Shown piece after piece: positions 34,571-42,650 of a stretch of DNA of 64,000 nt. Under the pieces are notes generated by a model, which was given only the letters and a program-made list of their open reading frames with translations, made no database searches and was not told the origin of the DNA. Origin of the DNA: an uncultured Bacteroidales bacterium (GTDB lineage: Bacteria; Bacteroidota; Bacteroidia; Bacteroidales; Muribaculaceae); NCBI GenBank assembly GCA_947570265.1, contig CANOUR010000002.1:23949-87948 (forward strand), read 5' to 3'. The translations under genes and the position numbers were made by a program. The number at the start of each line of letters is the position of its first letter. Positions within the stretch are counted from its first letter, which is position 1.

Positions 34571-35856
34571 ATTCCAGCTTTGACAAACGCATGTTCGAAA
34601 TCGGCAATTATATCCTCAACCGCCTCAAGACCTAACGATATTCGCAGAAGCGTCGGCGTGACACCTGCCGCAGCAAGATCGGTTTCACTGAGCTGTTTAT
34701 GAGTGGTTGACGCCGGATGTGTGACCACCGTGATGGAATCACCAATCATAGTCATATTTGCGACAAGCCGCAATGCCTCGACAAATTTTACAGTACTTGA
34801 AACATCTCCGGCAAGTTCAGCATTCAGCACCCCCGATGCTCCAAAACGAAAATATTTCTTGGCATTCTCATGTGAAGGGTGCGTATCAAACCCAACATAG
34901 CTCACACGCTTCACCTTGGGATGATCCTGCAAATATATTGCAAGCGAACGAGTTGCCTCAACCTGATGACGCACACGCAGCGACAATGTCTCCAACCCAA
35001 GCAACATCAAATAGCTGTCGAATGGAGATGGACATGTACCCAAATCCCGCTGCCCATCAACACGGCACTTCATGATAAACGCAGCCTCACCAAATGTATC
35101 GTATAGATTCAAGCCATGGTACCCATCCGAGGGGCCTGCTATCTGCGGAAACAGTCCGTTATCCCATGGAAAAGACCCTGAATCCACTATCACCCCTCCC
35201 ATGGCATTGCCATGTCCGTTGATCCACTTCGTAGCTGAATCAACCACTATGTCAGCGCCCCACTCAAATGGATTGCACAAGTATCCTCCTGCGCCGAAAG
35301 TGTTGTCGGCCACAAACGGGATACCATTGCTATGAGCAACTGCGGCAAGCCCTTCAAGATCAGGCACAGCACACGTCGGATTCCCCATCGTCTCCGCAAA
35401 AATAAACCGGGTGTTTTCATCAACCAGCGCCTTGAAATCCTCAGGTTTTTCCGATGGCGCAATCCTCACCTCAATGCCCAGCCGACGCAGTGTATGACGA
35501 AACTGATTGTATGTGCCTCCATAGAGATAGGGTGATACCACTATATTTTCTCCTGCCGAAGCAAGCGACACAGTCACAACAAGTATACCTGCCATGCCTG
35601 ATGAAACAGCCATCGCGCCAACCCCTCCGTACAAAGCTGCTATACGTTCTTCATAGGCCGATGTAGTGGGATTTTGCAAACGGGTGTATATGTTGCCGGG
35701 CGCTGAAAGCTCAAACAATTTTGCAGCATAATCGCACGATTTAAAACGATAAGCAGCCGTTGGATGTATTGCAACACCTCGCGATCCTGTGATATCGTTC
35801 TTGTCCAGACCGGCATGAATCTGCCGTGTCTCAAATCTAAGATTCCTGTAATCCAT
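34567..35856 (-). CDS. metY: O-acetylhomoserine sulfhydrylase (PLP-dependent)
   Basis: MetY makes homocysteine directly from O-acetylhomoserine and sulfide. The 429-residue protein has 'IYTRLQNPTTSAYEERIAAL', the cofactor region 'SSGMAGILVVTVSLASAG' and the PLP lysine K210 in 'VVDSATKWINGHGN'. 'VTHPASTTHKQL' lies near the C-terminus, as in the long OAH-sulfhydrylase subgroup. It is the first structural gene after the leader frame and terminator at 35884-36052, and its ATG lies 28 bp after the U-tract. Confidence 0.95.
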   Translation of the reverse strand: MDYRNLRFETRQIHAGLDKNDITGSRGVAIHPTAAYRFKSCDYAAKLFELSAPGNIYTRLQNPTTSAYEERIAALYGGVGAMAVSSGMAGILVVTVSLASAGENIVVSPYLYGGTYNQFRHTLRRLGIEVRIAPSEKPEDFKALVDENTRFIFAETMGNPTCAVPDLEGLAAVAHSNGIPFVADNTFGAGGYLCNPFEWGADIVVDSATKWINGHGNAMGGVIVDSGSFPWDNGLFPQIAGPSDGYHGLNLYDTFGEAAFIMKCRVDGQRDLGTCPSPFDSYLMLLGLETLSLRVRHQVEATRSLAIYLQDHPKVKRVSYVGFDTHPSHENAKKYFRFGASGVLNAELAGDVSSTVKFVEALRLVANMTMIGDSITVVTHPASTTHKQLSETDLAAAGVTPTLLRISLGLEAVEDIIADFEHAFVKAGI

Positions 35857-35883
35857 TAGCTTATTTTTTTAATTGATTTATAC

Positions 35884-35913
35884 AAAAAAACCGGCCTCCT
35901 TTATGGAAACCGG
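35884..35913 (-). terminator. Intrinsic terminator in the metY leader (attenuator)
   Basis: On the minus strand CCGGTTTCC (35905-35913) pairs with GGAGGCCGG (35891-35899) over nine positions (two G.U) with an ATAAA loop. Seven T residues follow (35884-35890). It is a textbook rho-independent terminator placed 28 bp before metY, not after a gene, so it must be conditional if metY is to be expressed. Confidence 0.9.
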
Positions 35914-35947
35914 CTGCATGCTCTGATAATCGTAATACGCGAAGAAC

Positions 35948-36052
35948 CTACATCCGGTTTGGCCGGTTGCACATCATCATCATACCCATGACATTGTTCA
36001 CACACATATTATGTGCGTGACCTTGCATGTAGCTATGATTGATCTGGTTCAT
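35948..36052 (-). CDS. Met-rich leader peptide of the methionine operon
   Basis: This is a 34-codon frame starting at ATG 36052 and ending at TAG 35948-35950. Nine codons are Met (positions 1, 9, 16, 22, 24-27 and 34), including a run of four, and Cys occurs at 17 and 28 ('NMCVNNVMGMMMMCNRPNRM'). Such composition has no structural sense but fits a leader peptide whose translation senses methionyl-tRNA. The frame overlaps the anti-antiterminator segments and ends 34 nt before the terminator. No other protein is encoded between it and metY. Start-site strength is unclear because Bacteroidetes rarely use Shine-Dalgarno pairing. Confidence 0.8.
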   Translation of the reverse strand: MNQINHSYMQGHAHNMCVNNVMGMMMMCNRPNRM

Positions 36053-36100
36053 TTCAATTCACGTGTTGTTTAACGACGATAATATCGTCTAAAGTCGGCG

Positions 36101-36132
36101 CTAAAGTAACATATTCTTATGACATCAACAAA
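36101..36132 (-). promoter_or_regulatory. Promoter of the met leader-metY-metX-hom unit
   Basis: TTTG (36129-36132), a 20-bp spacer and TACTTTAG (36101-36108) on the minus strand match the Bacteroidetes consensus with one mismatch in the -7 box. Transcription would start near 36095, about 43 nt before the leader ATG. The -33 element lies at the edge of the 36130-36148 palindrome. Confidence 0.7.
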
Positions 36133-36305
36133 AAACGATTCGTTTTTTAATTGAATATGCGTATGGCCTAATCAGCAAAGATGTCTCAGACAATGATGAA
36201 ATAGCTGTATATGAAACCATATCACACATTGATCACCTGCTGTCCACAATAACAATCTAAGATAAAATAATACACCATTTACCTACCGGAACACGGTTTA
36301 ATAGT

Positions 36306-36337
36306 GTTGCATATCTGGGATTTTTTACGTATCTTTG
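36306..36337 (+). promoter_or_regulatory. Promoter of gyrB
   Basis: GTTG (36306-36309), a 20-bp spacer and TATCTTTG (36330-36337) fit the consensus with one mismatch. The leader would be about 63 nt, which places the start at the ATG at 36407 and not at the in-frame TTG inside the -7 box. Confidence 0.75.
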
Positions 36338-36406
36338 GGGTCGGAATGGTGCGCACTTACGTGCGACGGCATTCCATTGAATTTTAAGACTATCATATCC
36401 CAAAAT

Positions 36407-38338
36407 ATGGCAGAAAAAGAAGAATACGGCGCCAGTTCGATCCAGGTGCTCGAAGGTCTGGAAGCCGTGCGCAAGCGTCCGGCAATGTATATTGGCGACA
36501 TAAGCGAGAAAGGTCTCCATCATCTTGTATATGAGGTTGTCGACAATTCGATCGACGAGGCTCTTGCCGGATATTGCGATACGATCAGCGTAACCATCAA
36601 CCCCGACAATTCTATCACCGTCATCGACAACGGACGTGGCATCCCGGTCGACATGCACGAAAAGGAACACAAGAGCGCGCTTGAGGTTGTGCTCACTGTG
36701 CTCCATGCCGGCGGCAAGTTCAACAAAGACAACTACAAGGTCTCCGGCGGTCTGCATGGCGTCGGTGTAAGCTGTGTCAACGCGCTGTCGACATACCTCC
36801 GCGCTGAAGTGCATCGCGAAGGCAAAGCCTACGTGCAGGAATACTCTTGTGGCAAACCCACCACCGAGCTCCGCGTCACAGGCACAAGCGACCACACCGG
36901 CACATCGATCACATTCAAGCCCGACAGCTCGATCTTCACGGTCACTGAATATGACTACGCCACACTCGCATCGCGCTTGCGCGACCTCGCATTCCTTAAC
37001 GCCGGCATACGCCTTACACTGACCGACATGCGACAGATCGGAGAGGACGGACAGCCATTCTCCGAATCTTTCTACTCCCGCAATGGACTGCGCGAATTTG
37101 TCGAATACATCGACTCAAACAAGGAATCGCTGATAAACGATGTGATCCACCTCAACACCGAGCGCAACGGCATACCGGTGGAAGTGGCACTGACATACAA
37201 CACCAGCTACAACTCCGAGAATATCCGCTCCTACGTCAACAACATCCACACAATCGAAGGTGGCACACACCTCACCGGATTCCGCCGTGGCCTGACCATG
37301 ACCATGAAAAAATACGGCGAGGAGCACAAGATGTTTGAGAAAGAAAAGGTCGAGGTTAGCGCAAACGACTTCACCGAAGGCCTCACTGCCGTCGTATCGG
37401 TAAAGATCATGGAACCCCAGTTCGAGGGACAGACCAAAACCAAACTTGGCAACAACGAGGCCATCGGCGCTGTGCAGACAGCCGTGAGCGAGGCACTCGG
37501 AAATTATCTTGAAGAACATCCCCGCGAGGCAAAAACAATCGTCGAGAAAGTGATCGTGGCCGCCAAAGCCCGCAAAGCGGCATACGACGCCCGCACCAAG
37601 GTGCAGCGCAAGACTCCACTCTACGGTGGTGGACTCCCCGGAAAACTCAGCGACTGCTCGAGCCGCACAGCCGAAGACTGCGAGCTCTTCATTGTCGAGG
37701 GTGACTCGGCAGGTGGTACAGCCAAACAGGGTCGCGACCGTCGCATACAGGCAGTGCTGCCCATCCGAGGCAAGATACTGAATGTCGAAAAAGCCATGGA
37801 GCACAAAATTTTCGACAATCAGGAAATACGCAACCTGTTTCAGGCCATGCGTGTGACCATCGGAACACCCGAAGATCCGCAGGCCGTAAACATATCCAAG
37901 CTGGCCTATCACAAGATCATCATCATGACCGATGCCGATGTCGATGGCTCTCACATCGACACCCTTCTGATGACCTTCTTCTTCCGCCGCATGCGTCCCG
38001 TAATCGAGCAAGGCTACCTTTACCTCGCCACCCCTCCGCTCTACAAATGCACCCGTGGCAAAGTCGAGGAATATTGCTGGACCGACCTTCAGGTGCAGCA
38101 GTTCATCGCACGCAACGGCGACCGCACCAAAGTGCAGCGATATAAAGGTCTTGGAGAGATGAGCGCTGAAGAACTGCGCGACACCACCATGGATCCATCA
38201 CAGCGACTGCTCAAGCAAGTCACTATCAGCGACGCGGTAGAAGCCGACCGGATTTTCTCGATGCTCATGGGCGAGGAGGTCGCTCCGCGCCGCGACTTCA
38301 TCGAGGCAAACGCCAACTACGCCAACATCGACGCCTGA
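36407..38338 (+). CDS. gyrB: DNA gyrase subunit B
   Basis: GyrB is the ATPase subunit of the enzyme that introduces negative supercoils. The 643-residue protein has the GHKL ATPase motifs 'YEVVDNSIDEALAGY' and 'DNGRGIPVDMH' and the 'GGLHGVGVSCVNAL' lid. The TOPRIM domain has 'LFIVEGDSAGGTAKQGRDR' (about residue 430) and 'DADVDGSHIDTLL' (about 508), and the C-terminus ends 'RRDFIEANANYANIDA'. The length suits gyrase B; ParE is less likely because of the overall motif set, though context alone cannot exclude it. rnr follows after a hairpin. Confidence 0.95.
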   Translation: MAEKEEYGASSIQVLEGLEAVRKRPAMYIGDISEKGLHHLVYEVVDNSIDEALAGYCDTISVTINPDNSITVIDNGRGIPVDMHEKEHKSALEVVLTVLHAGGKFNKDNYKVSGGLHGVGVSCVNALSTYLRAEVHREGKAYVQEYSCGKPTTELRVTGTSDHTGTSITFKPDSSIFTVTEYDYATLASRLRDLAFLNAGIRLTLTDMRQIGEDGQPFSESFYSRNGLREFVEYIDSNKESLINDVIHLNTERNGIPVEVALTYNTSYNSENIRSYVNNIHTIEGGTHLTGFRRGLTMTMKKYGEEHKMFEKEKVEVSANDFTEGLTAVVSVKIMEPQFEGQTKTKLGNNEAIGAVQTAVSEALGNYLEEHPREAKTIVEKVIVAAKARKAAYDARTKVQRKTPLYGGGLPGKLSDCSSRTAEDCELFIVEGDSAGGTAKQGRDRRIQAVLPIRGKILNVEKAMEHKIFDNQEIRNLFQAMRVTIGTPEDPQAVNISKLAYHKIIIMTDADVDGSHIDTLLMTFFFRRMRPVIEQGYLYLATPPLYKCTRGKVEEYCWTDLQVQQFIARNGDRTKVQRYKGLGEMSAEELRDTTMDPSQRLLKQVTISDAVEADRIFSMLMGEEVAPRRDFIEANANYANIDA

Positions 38339-38365
38339 TAAAGCTGTCGGTTGACCTACTCACAT

Positions 38366-38402
38366 ACGCGTCGCCGGAAAACATTACACCCCGGCGGCGC
38401 GT
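38366..38402 (+). terminator. Hairpin between gyrB and rnr
   Basis: ACGCGTCGCCGG (38366-38377) pairs with CCGGCGGCGCGT (38391-38402) across 12 bp, one of them T.G, with a 13-nt loop. It lies 28 bp past gyrB. No U-tract, so it may attenuate rather than stop transcription. Confidence 0.55.
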
Positions 38403-38433
38403 TAACACAATATAACGAAACATACACCAAGCA

Positions 38434-40695
38434 ATGGCATCACGTTCATCAGCAAAGTCTGGAAAAACCGCCTCTATACGCGACCTCAACCAGGCCGTGG
38501 GCGACTATATCGCACGACAGGGTGCGGCCACATTCAACTACCGTCAAGTATCGGCCGCCATCGGCGCCGCCACACCGCGCCTGCAGAAAGCCGTAGCCAT
38601 GCTGCTTGCCGAACTGGCATTCGACGGCGACCTCATCGAAGTGTCACCCGGGAAATACAAGAGTCCGCAACGATCAACCGTCACCACTGGCACATTCGTG
38701 CGCAGGTCAAACGGCAAAAACTCAGTGATAACCGACACCGACGGCGAAGTGGTCTTCGTGGCCGAACGCAACTCCATGCGCGCCCTCAACGGCGACAAAG
38801 TGAAAGTCACCGTAGCCGCACGCCGTCGCGGAGCCGAGCCTGAGGCCGAAGTGGTGGAGATTCTCGAAAAGAAAGAACAAGTCTTTATCGGCACTCTTAA
38901 AGTCGACAAACACTTCGCATACCTGCTGACCGACTCAAAATTCCTCGCAACCGACATATTCATCCCGCGCAACAAGCTCAAAGGTGGCAAAACCGGAGAC
39001 AAAGCCGTGGTGAGAATCACCAACTGGGACGACGATGACAAGAATCCACGCGGTGAAGTGGTCGACATTCTCGGCCAGACAGGCAACCACCATGCCGAGA
39101 TGCACGCCATCCTTGCCGAATTCGGACTGCCATACCGCTATCCCAAAGCCGTTGAGTCAGCGGCCGAGAAAATCGACGCCGGCATCACTCCCGACGAGAT
39201 CGCACGCCGTGTGGACATGCGCCAGACCGTCACATTCACCATCGACCCGCGAGATGCAAAAGACTTCGATGACGCACTTTCAGTCAAAAAGCTCAAAAAC
39301 GGCAACTACGAGATAGGCGTACACATAGCCGACGTCACACACTATGTCCGACCCGACACAACGCTCGACCGCGAAGCACAGAGCCGGGCCACAAGTGTCT
39401 ACCTCGTCGACCGTGTCGTGCCTATGCTTCCCGAACACCTCAGCAACGGCATATGCTCTCTTCGCCCCGACGAAGAGAAACTGACATTCTCTTGCATATT
39501 CGAGATGGACGACAAAGCCCGTGTGATCAACTCACGCATAGCCCGCACTGTCATAAAATCAAACCGGCGCTTCACCTACGAAGAGGCACAGGAGATTATC
39601 GAGACTGGCAAGGGCGACTATGCCGACGAAGTGCTCACCCTCGACCGGCTCGCAAAAATTCTGCGCAAGGAGAGGTTCGAACAAGGCGCCGTTGAGTTTG
39701 ACCGCGCCGAAGTGAAATTCGACATCGACGACAACGGACGTCCCACCGGTGTATACTTCAAGGAATCGAAAGACTCCAACAAACTCATCGAGGAATTCAT
39801 GCTCCTTGCCAACCGCACTGTGGCTGAGACAATCGGGCATCCTCAGGGCAAGAAAAAAGCCAAAGCATTCGTCTATCGCGTGCACGATATGCCCGATCCC
39901 GGCAAACTGTCCGATCTGGCTCAGCTGTCGCGCAACTTCGGATACAAGATCAAAGCATCAGGCTCAGCCCGAGAGGTAAACCGATCTATCAACAAGATGC
40001 TGAGCGAGGTGAAAGGCCGTGGCGAAGAAAACTTCTTGTCCACACTGGCCATCCGGTCAATGGCAAAGGCCATCTACTCGACACTCAACATTGGCCACTA
40101 TGGTCTTGCATTTGACTACTACACGCACTTCACCTCTCCCATCCGCCGCTACCCCGACATGATGGTACACCGTCTGCTCGAAAAGTATCTCGACGGCGGC
40201 CGATCGGTCAACGCAGCCAAACTCGAGGATCAGTGCAAACACTGCTCCGACATGGAACAGCTCGCAGCAAATGCCGAGCGCGCGTCGATAAAATACAAAC
40301 AGGTCGAATTCATGACCGAACACCTCGGCGACGAATACACCGGAGTGATCTCGGGTGTGACCGAATGGGGACTCTATGTCGAACTCGACGAAAATCTGTG
40401 CGAAGGACTCGTGCCCGTACGTGATCTCGCCGACGACTACTACGACTTTGACGAGAAAAACTACATGCTCACAGGCCGCCGCCATGGTGTGAAATACCGT
40501 CTGGGCGACAATGTGACAGTGCGCGTCGCCCGCGCCGACCTACAGAAAAAGCAACTCGACTTCGTGCTTGTCGACGACCGCGGACAGACCAAACCGGGCG
40601 AAGACATGCTCGGCAAGAATGTAGGAGCGCGCGAAGCCCTTGCCAAATCGCCGAAGAAACACTATCGCAACAACTCACAGCGCCGACGCAGATAA
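38434..40695 (+). CDS. rnr: Ribonuclease R
   Basis: RNase R is a processive 3'-5' exoribonuclease that degrades structured RNA. The 753-residue protein has an N-terminal winged-helix-like region (to about 85) and two cold-shock domains (about 90-240). The RNB catalytic domain has 'TIDPRDAKDFDDALSVKKL' (Asp cluster near residue 272), and an S1 domain ('YTGVISGVTEWGLYVELDE', near 635) is followed by a basic tail ('SPKKHYRNNSQRRRR'). folB starts 7 bp downstream. Confidence 0.96.
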   Translation: MASRSSAKSGKTASIRDLNQAVGDYIARQGAATFNYRQVSAAIGAATPRLQKAVAMLLAELAFDGDLIEVSPGKYKSPQRSTVTTGTFVRRSNGKNSVITDTDGEVVFVAERNSMRALNGDKVKVTVAARRRGAEPEAEVVEILEKKEQVFIGTLKVDKHFAYLLTDSKFLATDIFIPRNKLKGGKTGDKAVVRITNWDDDDKNPRGEVVDILGQTGNHHAEMHAILAEFGLPYRYPKAVESAAEKIDAGITPDEIARRVDMRQTVTFTIDPRDAKDFDDALSVKKLKNGNYEIGVHIADVTHYVRPDTTLDREAQSRATSVYLVDRVVPMLPEHLSNGICSLRPDEEKLTFSCIFEMDDKARVINSRIARTVIKSNRRFTYEEAQEIIETGKGDYADEVLTLDRLAKILRKERFEQGAVEFDRAEVKFDIDDNGRPTGVYFKESKDSNKLIEEFMLLANRTVAETIGHPQGKKKAKAFVYRVHDMPDPGKLSDLAQLSRNFGYKIKASGSAREVNRSINKMLSEVKGRGEENFLSTLAIRSMAKAIYSTLNIGHYGLAFDYYTHFTSPIRRYPDMMVHRLLEKYLDGGRSVNAAKLEDQCKHCSDMEQLAANAERASIKYKQVEFMTEHLGDEYTGVISGVTEWGLYVELDENLCEGLVPVRDLADDYYDFDEKNYMLTGRRHGVKYRLGDNVTVRVARADLQKKQLDFVLVDDRGQTKPGEDMLGKNVGAREALAKSPKKHYRNNSQRRRR

Positions 40696-40702
40696 CAACG
40701 CC

Positions 40703-41068
40703 ATGACAGCCACAATATTCATCGATCGCCTGCGCGTCCATGCACTTATCGGAGTGGACGCGCAGGAGCGTGTAGTGGGCAACGACTTCGATATCACAGT
40801 GTATGTCGACTATCCCGCAGCTGTCGACGCCGGCAAACATGATGCACTGGAGCAGACAATCAACTACGCCGGAATTGCAGACGTGATACGCCAGACCGTG
40901 TCACAGCCAATGCTCCTCGTCGAGCATGCGGCATGGCTGATCGCCGAACGGTTGCAGCAACAGTGGCCAGGAATCACAGGTGGAAGCGTGGAGATAAAAA
41001 AAATAGCGCCTCCGGTCGAAGGCGCACAATGCAAGGGTATGGGGGTCACTTTTCGGTGGTCCAAGTGA
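40703..41068 (+). CDS. folB: Dihydroneopterin aldolase
   Basis: FolB converts dihydroneopterin to 6-hydroxymethyl-dihydropterin in folate synthesis. The 121-residue protein starts 'IFIDRLRVHALIGVDAQERV'. 'INYAGIADVIRQTV' and 'LLVEHAAWLIAERL' contain the conserved Tyr and Glu, and 'VEIKKIAPPVEGAQCKGMGV' carries the active-site Lys. The ATG at 40703 is 7 bp after rnr. The last 23 bp overlap the 3' end of the convergent glycosyltransferase gene. Confidence 0.93.
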   Translation: MTATIFIDRLRVHALIGVDAQERVVGNDFDITVYVDYPAAVDAGKHDALEQTINYAGIADVIRQTVSQPMLLVEHAAWLIAERLQQQWPGITGGSVEIKKIAPPVEGAQCKGMGVTFRWSK

Positions 41069-42242
41069 AATTTGTGGCACGCTCTCGCCGGCCGAGCAAT
41101 CGGTAGGCAAACGTGTAGAGCGGATGTATGGTGATGAACCATGCAACCGTCATACATAGCGGACGGCTATTGAGCGACTTCATTGTTCTGCGCCATGCCA
41201 ATCCCGCGGCAAGAACCATCGCGACAACCACTACGGACATCGCGGCAACAGGAATAAGCGACGGCAATCCGACAACACACGCACCTACCCCAAGGCCGAT
41301 AAAGCCCCACCAGAGCCACGACATGAAAGCCCACATGCGGCGCGACGCCCCGGGCAACATCGACGCCGTGAAATCGCGACGTATACGTTCAAGACGGTGT
41401 GCACGCGACAAATCATGCTCCACCACTTCCACCATCGACTCACGGGACAGTTCGAGCGCACAATCCACACCCGTACTTATCTCCCGCACAAATATATCAT
41501 CGTCGCCATATTTTAGATTGAGCGAACGCTGAAACCCCTTGTTCTCATAAAACAATTTGCGCGCATACCCGAGATTATTTCCATCCGCGCGCCAAAGCCT
41601 GCCACCACACGCCGGAGCAAGCCATTCGACAGCCGAACGCACACGGTCAAAAGCATGAAAACGACCCTCCACGCACACACCTTCGTCCATATCAGCTCCA
41701 ACCGGCAGGGAGTAACCGGCCACGACACCGCATCCGCAGGCAAAATGACGACACATCGCACGAAGCCACAACGGCGAGCCGATGCTGCAATTTCCACATG
41801 TAAGCATCAGATGGTCATAGCGGGCAGCCTTCACGCCGATAGTCACAGCAAGCTTCTTCCTCGACAGATTTCTCGAATTTGCCGGAGCATATGTCAGATA
41901 GAGATTCTGGTAATCATTCTGCAGACGTGCGACCACCGTCTCAGCCGGGCCTCCTTCCCCATCACCCACGACAATCACCTCCATCGGAGCGGGATAATCC
42001 TGACCAAGCAACTGGGGCAACAGTCTCTCAAGCGACCGTGAATCATCGCCCGCGGTCACAATCACCGACACCGGCGGATAGGCACTGTCGTCAACCGATG
42101 CCGCTACATTTTCGGAATCAGAGACAACACGCTTACTCACACGACGCAGACGCGGAATCATCAACACCAACGACATGATGGCACACAACAATGCGCCACC
42201 GGCCAGACAATAAAACACTGTTGAAAATTCCAGTGATAGCAT
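41046..42242 (-). CDS. Membrane glycosyltransferase, family 2 type
   Basis: The 398-residue protein has one N-terminal membrane helix (about 8-30) and a GT-A domain: 'PPVSVIVTAGDDSRSLERLL', 'PMEVIVVGDGEGGPAETVV' and an acidic 'GDDDIFVREIS'. Two or three C-terminal helices follow ('MWAFMSWLWWGFIGLGVGAC', 'VAAMSVVVVAMVLAAGLAW'). This layout resembles processive or lipid-linked GT2 enzymes. The sugar and acceptor are unknown. Its promoter predicts a leader of more than 100 nt. It sits beside the Wza/Wzc genes but on the other strand. Confidence 0.85.
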   Translation of the reverse strand: MLSLEFSTVFYCLAGGALLCAIMSLVLMIPRLRRVSKRVVSDSENVAASVDDSAYPPVSVIVTAGDDSRSLERLLPQLLGQDYPAPMEVIVVGDGEGGPAETVVARLQNDYQNLYLTYAPANSRNLSRKKLAVTIGVKAARYDHLMLTCGNCSIGSPLWLRAMCRHFACGCGVVAGYSLPVGADMDEGVCVEGRFHAFDRVRSAVEWLAPACGGRLWRADGNNLGYARKLFYENKGFQRSLNLKYGDDDIFVREISTGVDCALELSRESMVEVVEHDLSRAHRLERIRRDFTASMLPGASRRMWAFMSWLWWGFIGLGVGACVVGLPSLIPVAAMSVVVVAMVLAAGLAWRRTMKSLNSRPLCMTVAWFITIHPLYTFAYRLLGRRERATNFTWTTEK

Positions 42243-42362
42243 AAATTAAATCCGGTTTTAGAGGGTCTTTGAATTTAATTCGTATTCAAGATCGAGTGTC
42301 AATCACGAGTGATCTTTTCATCGTGAATCTGAGATTTCACTTTGAACTGCCACTTAAGCCTG

Positions 42363-42395
42363 CAAAGTTAGAAAATTCCGATGAGTCGAGCCAAC
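42363..42395 (-). promoter_or_regulatory. Promoter of the 41046-42242 glycosyltransferase
   Basis: GTTG (42392-42395), a 21-bp spacer and TAACTTTG (42363-42370) on the minus strand. It predicts a leader of about 115 nt. Confidence 0.6.
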
Positions 42396-42451
42396 CTTTA
42401 TCCGTCAAAAAGATCTTGCGCTGCATTTGATCACACATTTTCACAGACGCA

Positions 42452-42483
42452 TTTTCGCGATACGGTAATTATAGTTACCTTTG
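42452..42483 (+). promoter_or_regulatory. Promoter of the wza-wzc unit
   Basis: TTTC (42452-42455), a 20-bp spacer and TACCTTTG (42476-42483). The -7 box is exact and the -33 element has one mismatch. The leader to the ATG at 42651 would be about 160 nt. Confidence 0.65.
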
Positions 42484-42650
42484 CAAACGCAAAAATCAAC
42501 CCTCGCACGCTCGTGAACTATAATAATCAGGCTGCCGACACGTTGATTCATTGGCAACAATAGTGTCCTACGGGCAAACCAACTTTGTCCGGCAGGCATT
42601 TTTGCATGGATATATTAACAAGTTATTGCAGACAGTTAACACTCTCGATT

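Larger units (their letters stand above)
35884..36052 (-). promoter_or_regulatory. Putative trp-type transcription attenuator of metY-metX-hom
   Basis: Four mutually exclusive segments can be read on the minus strand. Segment 1 is AACCGGCC (35961-35968). Segment 2 is AAACCGG with flank (35949-35960). Segment 3 is TGCAGCCGGTTT (35907-35918) and segment 4 is GGAGGCCGG plus the U-tract (35884-35899). Segments 1:2 share CCGG/CCGG, 2:3 pair at 11 of 12 positions, and 3:4 form the terminator. A ribosome stalled on the four Met codons (35972-35983) would cover segment 1 and leave 2:3 free to block termination. A ribosome at the TAG (35948-35950) would cover segment 2 and allow 3:4. The mechanism is inferred from geometry. 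Confidence 0.75.
36053..36406. other. Divergent intergenic region between the met leader and gyrB
   Basis: This 354-bp stretch holds the met promoter (36101-36132, minus), a 6-bp hairpin in the met leader (GACGAT 36075-36080 with ATCGTC 36084-36089) and the gyrB promoter (36306-36337, plus). A palindrome at 36130-36148 (AAAAAACGA T TCGTTTTTT) overlaps the met -33 element. A 45-codon frame without a start codon is open at about 36123-36260 (plus), but I do not regard it as a gene. Confidence 0.6.
42243..42650. other. Divergent regulatory region of the polysaccharide genes
   Basis: This 408-bp gap holds two divergent promoters and two long leaders. The minus-strand leader of the glycosyltransferase contains a palindrome, ATCACTCGTGAT, with direct copies of CGAGTG at 42293-42298 and 42306-42311. 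The plus-strand leader of the Wza gene is about 160 nt and contains imperfect hairpin-forming sequence around 42560-42600 (CAAA/TTTG and CGG/CCG). I see no UpxY-type antiterminator gene, and the short frames here look spurious. Confidence 0.55.

Noticed and set aside
36123..36260. A 45-codon open frame without ATG between the met leader and gyrB, with plausible amino-acid composition
   Set aside because: No start codon, no recognised family, and a frame this short is expected by chance in AT-rich DNA; a decayed gene fragment cannot be excluded.
37115..38011. 298-codon minus-strand frame opposite gyrB
   Set aside because: Antisense shadow of a highly conserved gene; no start signal or domain.
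42381..42563. 60-codon frame within the wza leader region
   Set aside because: It spans the wza promoter, has mixed composition and no family resemblance.
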